This document shows positions 42,834 to 51,609 of a stretch of DNA of 64,000 nt, in pieces; within the stretch, counting starts at the first letter, position 1, and every line of letters begins with the position of its first letter. Origin of the DNA: Oceanobacillus jordanicus (GTDB lineage: Bacteria; Bacillota; Bacilli; Bacillales; Amphibacillaceae); NCBI RefSeq assembly GCF_022095695.1, contig NZ_JAIFZM010000001.1:186001-250000 (forward strand), given 5' to 3'. The translations under genes were made by a program, and so were the position numbers. The notes under the pieces are model-generated. The model saw only the letters and a list, made by a program, of their open reading frames with translations. It made no database searches and was not told the DNA's origin.

Positions 42834-43706
42834 ATGGGTTTATTATCAACTACACCAATGCTACAGAAGGCTAAACGAGACAAACATGGGATTGTTGCAT
42901 TCAACGTCCACTCATTCGATAGTATTTTCTGGGTTTTGGAGGCTGCAGCGGAGCTGAAATCTCCTGTCATTCTCCAGACAACCGTAGGAACGGTTAAATC
43001 ACTTGGCGCAGAGAATATTGTGAAGGTAGCAAAAGCAGCCTCAGAGCATTATCAGATACCAACTGGTTTGCACTTGGATCATTGCACAGATTATGAAGTG
43101 ATTAAAACAGCTATACGTGCTGGCTACACATCTGTCATGATTGATGCGTCCATGCATGCTTTTGATGAGAATGTGAGACAAACAAAAGAAGTTATGGACT
43201 TGGCAGATTCCCTAGGAGTAAATGTAGAAGCTGAACTTGGAAAAGTTGGTGGAGTGGAAGACGACATCGTTGTAGCAGAAGAGGATGCTCAGAAAGCTGT
43301 GCCAAAGGACTGCCAAAGGTTTGTTGAGTTAACGGGTGTTCCAACACTTGCACCTTCTATTGGCACGGCTCATGGTATCTACAAAGGGGATCCTGATATT
43401 GATTTTGACCGAATAGAAAAGATTGCACAGGTTGTCGATGTACCACTTGTGCTCCACGGTGGGTCTGCCGTTCCCGACCAGGATGTACGGAGGTGTGTTG
43501 CAGAAGGAATGGCTAAAGTCAATGTATCTACTGAACTTAAAAACGCTTACTCCAAAGCAATACGTGAGCATTTTGAGCAGGAACCGGATAGTCTTGATCC
43601 ACGAGCATATTTGCAAAAAGCGAAAGATGCAGCGAAGGAAATGGCTAAATCAAAGATTCGAATGGTCGGAAGCGAAGGAAAAGTTGTTCCCGTATTTTCT
43701 GAGTGA
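42834..43706 (+). CDS. Class II ketose-bisphosphate aldolase (GatY/KbaY/FbaA family)
   Basis: 290 residues. Zinc-site and catalytic motifs: GIVAFNVHSFDSIFWVLEAA, GLHLDHCTDYEVIKTAIRAGYTSVMIDASMHAFDENV (catalytic Asp and zinc His), EAELGKVGGVED, GTAHGIYKG and VLHGGSAVPDQDV, plus KVNVSTELK. It cleaves tagatose- or fructose-1,6-bisphosphate to two triose phosphates. It starts right after the EIIA stop (GAGGAGGC upstream). Together with the kinase and PTS this resembles the D-tagatose pathway described in B. licheniformis; fructose-1,6-bisphosphate is the alternative. Confidence 0.92.
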   Translation: MGLLSTTPMLQKAKRDKHGIVAFNVHSFDSIFWVLEAAAELKSPVILQTTVGTVKSLGAENIVKVAKAASEHYQIPTGLHLDHCTDYEVIKTAIRAGYTSVMIDASMHAFDENVRQTKEVMDLADSLGVNVEAELGKVGGVEDDIVVAEEDAQKAVPKDCQRFVELTGVPTLAPSIGTAHGIYKGDPDIDFDRIEKIAQVVDVPLVLHGGSAVPDQDVRRCVAEGMAKVNVSTELKNAYSKAIREHFEQEPDSLDPRAYLQKAKDAAKEMAKSKIRMVGSEGKVVPVFSE

Positions 43707-43722
43707 TAAAATAAAAGAAGTT

Positions 43723-43754
43723 GGTCTTTCTCTGTTGGGGAAAGACCGTTTCTT
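43723..43754 (+). terminator. Terminator-like hairpin
   Basis: GGTCTTTC pairs with GAAAGACC, followed by GTTTCTTAA, between the aldolase and HAD genes. It may only attenuate. Confidence 0.55.
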
Positions 43755-43771
43755 AATGGAGGGAATAAACA

Positions 43772-44617
43772 ATGAAGCTTATCGCAATTGATTTAGATGG
43801 AACACTTCTTTCCAGTAACGGCACAATTAGTGAAGGAAATGTAAAAGCTATTAAGTCAGCACAAGAGGAAGGTCATGTCGTTGCTATATCCTCTGGGAGG
43901 TCATTGCACGACACGCGGGAAATAATGCGACGTGCTGATATTACATGCCCTATTATTACAGGGAATGGTGCAAAATCGTACCATGCAGAGGAATATATCC
44001 ATAATTTATACTTTTCCGATCAAGTGCTTAATTCTATGATGGACGTTTTAATTGATAGTGGCCTGTATTTCGAAATTTATACGAAAGACGGGATTTTGGT
44101 CGAGGAAAATGGAAGAGAGCAGCTTGAGCAAGAAATTAGAGACCTTGGTGAGGATGATCCAAGCTGGGCTGAAAAGGTCGTAGAAATACAGTACCAGCAG
44201 CATGGTCTGCAGTATGTCCCACAATACACGGACATTGACTTTGCCGGCAAACAAGTTTACAAGCTATTTGTCATGTCCTTTCAGAAAGACGAATTAGATA
44301 AACTTCGAGATCACATTGCTGAGAGAACGGATATTTCGATTACAACCTCAGGCAGGCAAAAGCTTGAAATTGGGCACCCAAAAGCAAGTAAGGGACATGC
44401 TTTAGAGCTCATCGCTGATTATTTTTCTGTACCGTTGGAGAACACGGTGGCAATTGGGGACAACTTTAATGATCTTTCCATGTTTGAAAAAGCTGGCATA
44501 AGTATCGCAATGGGGAACGCGGAAGTGGAAGTAAAGCAGCGATGTACATATGTAACAGGAGATCATGTTGAAGATGGCGTGGCAGAAGGATTTAGGAAAT
44601 ATATTTTAAATTCGTAA
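43772..44617 (+). CDS. Cof-type HAD-IIB phosphatase
   Basis: 281 residues. The catalytic DxD is in IAIDLDGTLLSSNG (Asp about 6 and 8), motif II in VVAISSGRS, and motifs III/IV in SKGHALELIADYF and VAIGDNFNDLSMF. The C2 cap is in the middle. Such enzymes dephosphorylate sugar phosphates and other small metabolites. It closes the kinase-PTS-aldolase cluster, 65 bases after a hairpin, so it may remove inhibitory sugar phosphates. A related gene lies at 59428-60288. GGAGGG lies before the ATG. Confidence 0.9.
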   Translation: MKLIAIDLDGTLLSSNGTISEGNVKAIKSAQEEGHVVAISSGRSLHDTREIMRRADITCPIITGNGAKSYHAEEYIHNLYFSDQVLNSMMDVLIDSGLYFEIYTKDGILVEENGREQLEQEIRDLGEDDPSWAEKVVEIQYQQHGLQYVPQYTDIDFAGKQVYKLFVMSFQKDELDKLRDHIAERTDISITTSGRQKLEIGHPKASKGHALELIADYFSVPLENTVAIGDNFNDLSMFEKAGISIAMGNAEVEVKQRCTYVTGDHVEDGVAEGFRKYILNS

Positions 44618-44621
44618 TAGG

Positions 44622-44653
44622 GAAGAGGACAGTTCGTAACTGTCCTCTTTCTG
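44622..44653. terminator. Bidirectional terminator
   Basis: GAAGAGGACAGTT pairs with AACTGTCCTCTTTC around CGT, between the HAD gene and the convergent amidase gene. Confidence 0.85.
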
Positions 44654-44707
44654 TATAATGTGTGAAAAATGTACGTGATTCGGGAACGGGTCTGAGTATG
44701 AGTGTTT

Positions 44708-45514
44708 CTAGCTTTCACTTATAATATAAGCATCAGGTATACCAGCTTTTTTTACTTGATTAAGCTGATTTTCTGCATTTGACCGCTTAGAAAAAGCACC
44801 AGCTTGGACTCGAAACCACAGCACACCAGATAGGGTTAAACTATCCACATATGAGGTGATTCCTTTTTTCTTTAAAGCCTCAACTCGCTGCTCTGCATTC
44901 GCTTTGGATTTAAAGGAGCCTGCAATAACTTTGAATAACTGGTCATCACTTCCATTACCTTCTTCCTTACGCTGAAGGTTAAAAGCTTTAACAAGACCGT
45001 TGACATGCCCCTGGGCAACCCGTTGCCTCCATGAAGCGGTTCGCATTAAGGCAGCATCCTGTTGGTTGTCAATGAACCCATTTTCCGATAGCATTGCTGA
45101 CATAGTAGATTCCCTTAACACGTGAAAATTTGCTTTTTTCTTGCCGCGATTGCTTAACTGATTGACTTTCGTTATTTCAGCGTGTAATACGTTGCGATAT
45201 CCTGCGGTTTTGGAGGAATCAGATAAATTGCTGTGAATATAATCTTCATACCCTCTAGCACTCCCGTTAAAAGCATTACAATGAATGGACAGGAAATAGT
45301 CCGCTCCCCAGTCATTCGCCTCGTTTGTCCGTTGCTGCAAGCTTTTACTACTATCAGAGGAACGACTTAATCGGACATCCACATTGCGATAATCACTTAC
45401 CAAAATGCTACGTATCCGTTGGGCAATATCTAGTGTAATATTCTTTTCACTCAAACCATTCCCCTGTGCCCCGGGGTCATTCCCTCCATGGCCGGGATCT
45501 AAATATAACTTCAC
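44708..45514 (-). CDS. cwlC: N-acetylmuramoyl-L-alanine amidase with SPOR domain (CwlC-like)
   Basis: 268 residues from GTG 45514 (GGAGG about 8 bases upstream). The Amidase_3 domain covers residues 1-175: YLDPGHGGNDPGAQGNGLSEKNI (zinc His and catalytic region), SIHCNAF (zinc His), AMLSENGFIDNQQDA (catalytic Glu). Two SPOR repeats follow: FKVIAGSFKSKANAEQRVEALKKKG and FRVQAGAFSKRSNAENQLNQVKKAG, which bind denuded glycans. No signal peptide, as in CwlC, which lyses the mother cell late in sporulation. Assignment is firm. Confidence 0.9.
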   Translation of the reverse strand: MKLYLDPGHGGNDPGAQGNGLSEKNITLDIAQRIRSILVSDYRNVDVRLSRSSDSSKSLQQRTNEANDWGADYFLSIHCNAFNGSARGYEDYIHSNLSDSSKTAGYRNVLHAEITKVNQLSNRGKKKANFHVLRESTMSAMLSENGFIDNQQDAALMRTASWRQRVAQGHVNGLVKAFNLQRKEEGNGSDDQLFKVIAGSFKSKANAEQRVEALKKKGITSYVDSLTLSGVLWFRVQAGAFSKRSNAENQLNQVKKAGIPDAYIISES

Positions 45515-45721
45515 TAAGAACGCCTCCTATCATTTTTTAAGCTCACTAACAGCTTATGAAATATGTCAGATTAACTGTTGGACAAACAACATCAGAATGA
45601 CATAATTCCATGTCTGCCAATGCCCTTTTACTCCCTATTATCGAAAGAAATAGGCTTTTCGGGGCGTAAACCTAGCGTAACCTGTTAAAATAGAAAAAAA
45701 TGGGCTTGTGGAGGGGTAGAA

Positions 45722-46233
45722 ATGATAGAGCAAATAGATCTTAAAGAGATACCAGTATTGGTAACAGAGCATTATGTGCTTCGGGGTGTAGAGAAAGAAG
45801 ATGCAAAAGAGCTATATCTCTTTATGGGGGATCAAGAGACAATGCAATATATTACGAGAAGTTTGCTCTAAAAAAGGAAATTCCATGGGTGATTCTAGAC
45901 AAGGAAACTCGGAAAGTGGTTGGCCAATTCCGCTTTCATAAGTTGCATCTTTGGCATAAGAAGGCAGAGATGGGCGCGGTGATACGGAAAGAATACCAAA
46001 ATAAAGGTGTCATGACCGAAGTACTTGAAGCTGTGTTAGACTTTGGCTTCCATACATTAAGGTTAAATCGTATCGTTGGGGATATATTTGCAGGAAATGA
46101 AGGATCAAGGAGACTTATGGAGAGGTTTGGTTTTAAAAAAGAAGGCGTATTGCGACAAACCGATTTTGATGGGGAAAAATATCATGATACGGTTGTTTAT
46201 AGCTTACTACAGGCAGAATATAGAAGAATATAG
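45722..46233 (+). pseudogene. GNAT acetyltransferase (RimJ/RimL type), inactivated by internal deletion and frameshift
   Basis: GGAGGGG followed by ATG 45722 opens a normal RimJ/RimL N-terminus (LVTEHYVLRGVEKEDAKELYLFMGDQETMQYIT), but this frame stops at 45869-45871, right after ATTACGAGAAGTTTGCTCTAA. The rest continues in another frame with YEKFALKKEIPWVILDKETRKVVGQFRFHKLHLWHKKAEMGAVIRKEYQNKGVMTEVL, the acetyl-CoA-binding region. The normal family has about 20 more residues between QYI and YEKF, so a piece (about 55-65 bases) was lost and the frame changed. The C-terminal half might still be translated from 45889 but lacks the first half of the fold. Confidence 0.85.
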
Positions 46234-46284
46234 TAGAGGCATTCGCAGGAAGTTAATCCTTTGAATGCCTCATTATACTTAACA

Positions 46285-47754
46285 TTATGCTTCTGTAACT
46301 TTTGGCTTTTTCTCTTTCTTTTTGCCAATTAAGACGGCTTTTGCTTTTTCCCTACTCTTTTTGTGACTAAGAACGTAAAGCGTATCGTTCATATGAATGA
46401 CGGAATTTCCTGTAGGTGTGATTAGCTCGCCCTCACGAATTATCCCAATAATTAACGTGTTATCAGGTAATATCAAATCAATCAGTGATGTATCGACTGC
46501 TGGTGACTTTTCAGTTATAGCAACCTCGATTATTTCTGAATCAGTTGTACCTAAGTTAATAATTTCGAGGCTTGGCAGTAAATCTTCTTTTTCTTTCCCC
46601 GTTAGATTAAGCTTTTCTGCCAGCCAGGATAGACTGCTACCCTGGACGAGAGCAGATATCAATACGACGAAGAAAACAGCATTGAAGATGAGTTGGCTAC
46701 TCTCTATGCCCGCTATAATAGGGTATGTTGCTAGTACAATCGGAACAGCCCCTTTTAATCCTGCCCAGGAAACAAATACTTGCTCCTTCAAATTGTATTT
46801 CATGAAGACCAGCGAGAGAAAGACTGCAATAGGCCTTGCTACGAACATTAAGATGATAGATAGGGCAATCCCTTGCCAGAAGACCTCCAATAACTGACCT
46901 GGAAAGACTAATAACCCTAGCAAAATAAACATTAGAATTTGCATCATCCAGGCAAATCCCTCGTTAAACCGTAAAATTGTGAAGCGATAAAGGAGGTCAT
47001 TGTTGCCTACAACGACAGCCATAACGTATACAGCAAGTAGTCCACTACCGCCAATTGAATCAGTTAAAATATAAGTGAGCGAGGCCATTGCTAAAGCAAG
47101 CACGGGATAAAGCCCAGCCGTATCAAGCTTGATATGATTGATAATGAGTACAGTTAACTTTCCAAGTGCCATTCCAAGTATTAGACCAAGCCCCATTTGC
47201 AAAAAGAAACTACCGACGGCTGTCCAGATAGAACTATCAGGTATTTGAATGATCTCAATAAAAGCGACGGTCAAAAACACAGCCATCGGATCATTTGAGC
47301 CAGATTCCGCTTCGAGGGTAGAAGTTAACTTGCGTTTAATATTTTTATTTCCTAATACAGAAAAAACTGCAGCGGCATCGGTTGAGCCAACGATGGCTCC
47401 GAAAAGCATACCTTCCAATAAGGAAAAATTGAGGATGTACATTGCAGCTAATCCCGCAATAGCTGAAGTTATGAGAACCCCGAAAGTTGCCAGGATACTT
47501 GCTGAGCCAATGATCGGCTTTATCTGGGACCACTTCGTTTGTGTGCCACCTTCAAAGAGGATTATAATAAGAGCCATTATTCCAATCAATTGGGTGATTT
47601 CAACATTTTCAAAGAATACAAATTGGTTCATGCCCATTCCGACAAGGAGGAACAAGACTAGTGAGGGTAAACCGAGACGGGTAGAGAATTTAGTGGCTAG
47701 AACTCCCATGAGCAACATAGAAGTAAATAAGAAAATCATTGTTTCTATTGACAT
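46285..47754 (-). CDS. K+/H+ antiporter, CPA1 family with TrkA_C domain (CvrA/NhaP2-like)
   Basis: 489 residues from ATG 47754; an upstream in-frame ATG at 47778 is possible. Twelve or so membrane segments: GLPSLVLFLLVGMGMN, LFEGGTQTKWSQIKP, GAIVGSTDAAAVFSVLGNKNI, the ion-binding ESGSNDPMAVFLT, and WAGLKGAVPIVLATYP. A cytosolic TrkA_C domain at the C-terminus (VDTSLIDLILPDNTLIIGIIREGELITPTG, LYVLSHKKSREK) and a basic tail follow. It exchanges K+ (or Na+) for H+ and helps keep pH and turgor, fitting a salt- or alkali-adapted cell. It is monocistronic. Confidence 0.9.
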   Translation of the reverse strand: MSIETMIFLFTSMLLMGVLATKFSTRLGLPSLVLFLLVGMGMNQFVFFENVEITQLIGIMALIIILFEGGTQTKWSQIKPIIGSASILATFGVLITSAIAGLAAMYILNFSLLEGMLFGAIVGSTDAAAVFSVLGNKNIKRKLTSTLEAESGSNDPMAVFLTVAFIEIIQIPDSSIWTAVGSFFLQMGLGLILGMALGKLTVLIINHIKLDTAGLYPVLALAMASLTYILTDSIGGSGLLAVYVMAVVVGNNDLLYRFTILRFNEGFAWMMQILMFILLGLLVFPGQLLEVFWQGIALSIILMFVARPIAVFLSLVFMKYNLKEQVFVSWAGLKGAVPIVLATYPIIAGIESSQLIFNAVFFVVLISALVQGSSLSWLAEKLNLTGKEKEDLLPSLEIINLGTTDSEIIEVAITEKSPAVDTSLIDLILPDNTLIIGIIREGELITPTGNSVIHMNDTLYVLSHKKSREKAKAVLIGKKKEKKPKVTEA

Positions 47755-47922
47755 TATATGAACAGCCCTCCGATGCAAAAAGATTATACTCTTCTATTTA
47801 ATTTTAAACTTTATTTCAGAAAAAACAAAACATAACGCACTTTAATAGCTAATTTTATATCCATGTATATAAATGACAGTCTGCGTAAAACTAAAAAAAC
47901 CCTAGAAAAGGAGAATGTGCAA

Positions 47923-48054
47923 ATGGACGAGAAAAATAACCAGTTCAAGGAAAACAAAAATCATGGTGAACACCGTAACGGACGAAAAAGCCAATATAAA
48001 AACAGCAATTCAAAAGGCGGAGACGAACCAAATCAATTTATCTCAAAAAAGTAG
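47923..48054 (+). CDS. Small hydrophilic protein, possibly spore-associated
   Basis: 43 residues (MDEKNNQFKENKNHGEHRNG and so on to FISKK), rich in Lys, Asn and Gly without hydrophobic segments. AAAAGGAGAA lies 8-9 bases before the ATG, and a rho-independent terminator (48063-48108) follows directly, together making a small transcription unit. The frame opens further upstream to 47863 without ribosome site support. Size and composition are like minor spore proteins, but no family is recognised. Confidence 0.55.
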   Translation: MDEKNNQFKENKNHGEHRNGRKSQYKNSNSKGGDEPNQFISKK

Positions 48055-48062
48055 AACGTTTA

Positions 48063-48108
48063 GAGGTGACCATCCAGTAAGTGGATCGGTCGCTTTTTCA
48101 TTTTTTAA
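48063..48108 (+). terminator. Intrinsic terminator
   Basis: GTGACCATCCA pairs with TGGATCGGTCGC (one bulge), followed by TTTTTCATTTTTT. Confidence 0.8.
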
Positions 48109-48189
48109 GGAAGAGGATTGTCCAATAATGACCTCTCTATATATAAATGTATGCTGTTTCCCTAATCTAAAGGACTAAAAAGGGTTGCA

Positions 48190-48225
48190 TTCTATATAAA
48201 GTTAGTGTAAGTTCTTTATATAGAA
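48190..48225. repeat. 12-bp inverted repeat, possible operator or RNA hairpin
   Basis: TTCTATATAAAG (48190-48201) and CTTTATATAGAA (48214-48225) are exact complements around 12 bases. It lies in the 400-base gap before the GH8-like gene; nothing else is visible there. Confidence 0.6.
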
Positions 48226-48463
48226 CGAAGGGTTATAACAGTCTATAATCTCCGTAAAATTACTTAAGTAGCAAAGTTTGTTTAAGAATAAGGGGGATTA
48301 CTTAACTTTTTTGTTCTTTATTGAGTACGAAATTAATTGAAGTGTTAAACAAGAAGTCACCTGGTATAAAACAAAACGGTTTAAGCAGGAGGATCTAGTT
48401 AGAAAGGACCGTTCTGCATAGTAGGAAATCATTCAAACTAGGAGAAGATAAGAGGTGCGGACA

Positions 48464-49561
48464 ATGCTAATCCAAGTATTTATTGCCATCATACTCGTTC
48501 TTATAATCATAAATGTGTTGATTAATCTAAAAGGCGAAAAACATACCGAGGACAGCGTTATTACAGAACAGTTTATTGTAAAGTGGTTGAAGAATGATAA
48601 TGGCACATTGGCGACATATATCAAGCCTGACAAGCAGTTGGATGAAGACCTTGTTTCAGGTAGAGAAGCTCTTTCAGAATCGCTTGGATTATGGATGCGT
48701 TATGCAATCGAAAAAGAAGATAAGAAGATGTTTGATAACGCCTATATGCAGTTGGTTAATCATTTTCTTAAGCAGGATGGAATGGTTTATTGGAAGTTGA
48801 CGGAGAAGGGTAAAAGTGATGTGTACACCAATGCATTGGTAGACGATCTACGGATTATTGCCGCCCTGATGGATGCCAATAAGAATTGGCCAAAGAGTAG
48901 CTATCCATACAGTAAAACGGCAAAGCAAATCGCGAAATTTCTGAGTACCTATAGTAAAAGTGGAGATGTATTAACCGATTTTTATGATAAAGGAATGCGA
49001 TACAATAGTAATTATCTTACCTTATCTTATATCGACACTGCGGCATTGAGGCAGATGAGAGGAAATGGACTCATAGCGGGTTCACTATATGAAGCTACTG
49101 TAGATGTCCTATTGCAGGCACCTGTTATAAATGGCTTTTTTCCAAAATCCTATCATGCCACAAGTGAGCAGTATATCTACGAAAATGAAGTCCATATGAT
49201 CGACCAGGCGTTAACTGCGTACCAACTGTCTTTGGAAGGGGAGAACTCCGAAGTGTTTTTAGATTTTATTAAGAATGAGCTATCAGAGAATGGCAAGATA
49301 TACGGTAAATATAATCGACAGACGAAGGTTCCAACAGTCGAATACGAATCTCCCGCAGTTTATAGCCTCCTCATCCTCTATTGTTTAGAGGTTGGAGCAA
49401 AGGAAGTAGCAGATGGACTGTATAAACGAATGCTTGATTTCCGAAATGTCGAGGCAAATGATCCATACTATGGTGGTTATTCCGTTTACAAGCAAAATAC
49501 ACATATCTTTGATAATCTTCTTCCATTACTAGCAGAATTGAATGTATCTAGTTCAAATTAA
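48464..49561 (+). CDS. GH8-like (YdaJ-type) membrane-anchored hydrolase
   Basis: About 365 residues from ATG 48464 (AAGAGGTG upstream). One N-terminal membrane anchor (LIQVFIAIILVLIIINVLINL), then a helical (alpha/alpha)6-barrel-like domain of the glycoside hydrolase 8 superfamily: SGREALSESLGLWMRYAIEKED, YTNALVDDLRIIAALMDAN, NYLTLSYIDTAALRQM and ENEVHMIDQALTAYQLSL. Resembles YdaJ, encoded with exopolysaccharide genes in B. subtilis. The residues of a true GH8 acid are only partly visible. No polysaccharide synthase genes lie nearby. The chemoreceptor follows 79 bases later. Confidence 0.65.
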   Translation: MLIQVFIAIILVLIIINVLINLKGEKHTEDSVITEQFIVKWLKNDNGTLATYIKPDKQLDEDLVSGREALSESLGLWMRYAIEKEDKKMFDNAYMQLVNHFLKQDGMVYWKLTEKGKSDVYTNALVDDLRIIAALMDANKNWPKSSYPYSKTAKQIAKFLSTYSKSGDVLTDFYDKGMRYNSNYLTLSYIDTAALRQMRGNGLIAGSLYEATVDVLLQAPVINGFFPKSYHATSEQYIYENEVHMIDQALTAYQLSLEGENSEVFLDFIKNELSENGKIYGKYNRQTKVPTVEYESPAVYSLLILYCLEVGAKEVADGLYKRMLDFRNVEANDPYYGGYSVYKQNTHIFDNLLPLLAELNVSSSN

Positions 49562-49640
49562 CTATTCTTTACAAAGAATTTACAGTAACTTAATACCCCC
49601 TTGATATACTTTTAACAATAGAGTACTTGGGGGTGCACCA

Positions 49641-51347
49641 TTGGGTAAAATGAAACATACTTTCTATTCAAAGATCAGACAAGCATTGACTAAGCTAAGT
49701 CTACGCAGTAGATTGCTCGTCCTTTTTATTTCTATTTTCATTATCTCGGTTTCCATAGTTGGCGCAGTTTCATATGTGAAAGCAAAAAATATGACGACGG
49801 AAACCATTGAAAACCGCTTACTTCGAGAAGCAGAGCTAATGGGTTATATAGCGGATAATTTAAAGTTTCTATATGTAAGTGATGAGACATATTTTCAACA
49901 GCAACTTGTGGCCAATATAAGGACACAGCAAGAAAAACTGTCTGATGAAGGGATCCAGTCAGACTTTTTTTACATAACAGACGGGAAAGCGACCCCCTTT
50001 GAAACAGGTGACCAAGGGCTTCATGCTGTACCGGATCAGATGATTTCCCAGATAACCAAAGAACAAAATGGCATTCTAAACGGACAAGTAAATGGGAAGG
50101 ATTATACGTTTACTTTTCAAGAGATGGAGGAGATCAATGGTACCTATGTTATTGCAGTGCCTGTCGCTTCCTATATGGATCCTGTTCAGGAGATGGCTTA
50201 TTCCACCATATTTGTAATAGCTATAAGTATAGCTATTAGCATACTACTGATCGTTTTGTTTGTTAGCAGTTTAACAAAACCGTTAATCGTATTGCGAAAA
50301 GCGATGAGACAGGTAAGGGAAGGGGACTTACAGCAAGCTGTTGCCATTGACACGACCTTACCGGAATTTATTTCTCTTAAAAAAAGCTATGACGCCATGA
50401 TGGAGCAAATGGTACAGTTGCTACTCGATATACGAAAAACAACGTTACAGCTCCAAAAACACGGGAATGAATTACAGCAATCCTCTGAAGGGACGCTTGT
50501 CTCCAACCAGGAGTTAAACCAGGCAATTCACGTTGTGAAGGAAGGTGCAGAACAAACTGCTGCAAGTTCAGAGGTAAGCGCGGAAAACTTCCGAGAGATG
50601 AAACAACAAATGGAAGAAATGCTTGTCAATATGGACTCTGTCTTCAAAAGTTCTGATGACATGCACGCTTCTGCTGAGGCGGGTAACCAATCGATGTCTC
50701 AGCTAATTCAAACAGTACATAGCTTTGAAAAAGACTTTGCTCAATTGACGGAAACGGTACGACGGTTGCAAACGGACGCGAGGTCTATCAGTGACCTAGT
50801 TGGCTTGATTCAGGGTATTACAGAACAAACGAAGCTCTTGTCCCTAAATGCGTCGATTGAGGCTGCGCGTGCAGGTGAAGCAGGTAAAGGTTTTGCAGTG
50901 GTAGCAGAGGAGGTTGGGAAATTGGCGCAACAATCCTCACAAGCTGCCTCGCAGATTACTACTTCAATCCATAACATGGAAAGTATAACCAACCATGCAA
51001 CGAGGGAGTTTGAACAAATGCTTCAAAAAACACATCACACACTGGAGATGTCAAACGGCTCACAAGTTTCCCTTGATACATTACTGAATGAAATCCATGA
51101 TGTCGGCAGTAAATTAAGGGGAATGCAGAATGAATTAAGTGGAGTAAAAAAACAGTTACCTTCGCTGGAACAAATCGCAGCCGAGTTTTCCTCTGTATCA
51201 CAGGAGACATTGGCAAGTGCGGAACAGATGCTAGGGAGCAGTGAACTGCAAGTACAATCTGTTAAGGCCACCCATGAAATAGGTTTAAAATTGAGTGCTA
51301 CATCTGAATCCCTCTCTTCCAAAACAGAAAGATTTAAAATAGAATAA
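49641..51347 (+). CDS. Methyl-accepting chemotaxis protein
   Basis: 568 residues. Start TTG 49641 or ATG 49650, with GGGGGTG about 6 bases before the TTG. First membrane helix ([22 protein letters not shown]), an extracellular sensor domain to about residue 190, a second helix ([22 protein letters not shown]), a HAMP domain ([23 protein letters not shown]), then the coiled-coil signalling domain with the hairpin tip [44 protein letters not shown]. It signals to CheA/CheW; the ligand is unknown. It is monocistronic; the terminator is shared with tatA. Confidence 0.94.
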   Translation: MGKMKHTFYSKIRQALTKLSLRSRLLVLFISIFIISVSIVGAVSYVKAKNMTTETIENRLLREAELMGYIADNLKFLYVSDETYFQQQLVANIRTQQEKLSDEGIQSDFFYITDGKATPFETGDQGLHAVPDQMISQITKEQNGILNGQVNGKDYTFTFQEMEEINGTYVIAVPVASYMDPVQEMAYSTIFVIAISIAISILLIVLFVSSLTKPLIVLRKAMRQVREGDLQQAVAIDTTLPEFISLKKSYDAMMEQMVQLLLDIRKTTLQLQKHGNELQQSSEGTLVSNQELNQAIHVVKEGAEQTAASSEVSAENFREMKQQMEEMLVNMDSVFKSSDDMHASAEAGNQSMSQLIQTVHSFEKDFAQLTETVRRLQTDARSISDLVGLIQGITEQTKLLSLNASIEAARAGEAGKGFAVVAEEVGKLAQQSSQAASQITTSIHNMESITNHATREFEQMLQKTHHTLEMSNGSQVSLDTLLNEIHDVGSKLRGMQNELSGVKKQLPSLEQIAAEFSSVSQETLASAEQMLGSSELQVQSVKATHEIGLKLSATSESLSSKTERFKIE

Positions 51348-51348
51348 A

Positions 51349-51390
51349 AAAAACAACCAGGCAGCAGTCGTGCTATGCCTGGTTGTTTTT
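51349..51390. terminator. Bidirectional terminator
   Basis: AAAAACAACCAGGCA pairs with TGCCTGGTTGTTTTT, between the chemoreceptor gene and the convergent tatA. Confidence 0.9.
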
Positions 51391-51393
51391 GAA

Positions 51394-51576
51394 TTATTTC
51401 TTTGGTTCAGGTGCTTCCTGGTCATCATCATCTAAAAGCTCATTTGTGGATCGTTTAAATTCAGATAATGTTTTACCAAAAGCCGAGCCAATTTCCGGTA
51501 GTTTCTTTGGACCAAAAATAATGAGGGTAATGACCAAAATAATAATTAAACCTGGAATTCCTATATTTGATAACAT
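51394..51576 (-). CDS. tatA: Twin-arginine translocase subunit TatA
   Basis: 60 residues. Single N-terminal membrane helix, [29 protein letters not shown], followed by an amphipathic helix ([18 protein letters not shown]) and an acidic tail: the TatA layout, with the conserved FGPKKLPE hinge. It forms the pore for folded proteins together with TatC, which is not in the window. It is the third gene of a unit with the GMC oxidoreductase and its Tat-signal subunit, starting 33 bases after the oxidoreductase, so it is probably a dedicated pore component for that substrate. Confidence 0.93.
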   Translation of the reverse strand: MLSNIGIPGLIIILVITLIIFGPKKLPEIGSAFGKTLSEFKRSTNELLDDDDQEAPEPKK

Positions 51577-51609
51577 CGCTCTCCCTACCTTCTTATAAGT
51601 ATAGCTAGA

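Noticed and set aside
43423-43791. Plus-strand frame overlapping the aldolase and HAD genes
   Set aside because: It overlaps two well-supported genes in a different frame and includes a terminator-like hairpin.
46397-46897. Long plus-strand frame opposite the K+/H+ antiporter
   Set aside because: It is the complement of transmembrane-rich coding sequence, which often leaves long antisense frames; no ribosome site or family match.
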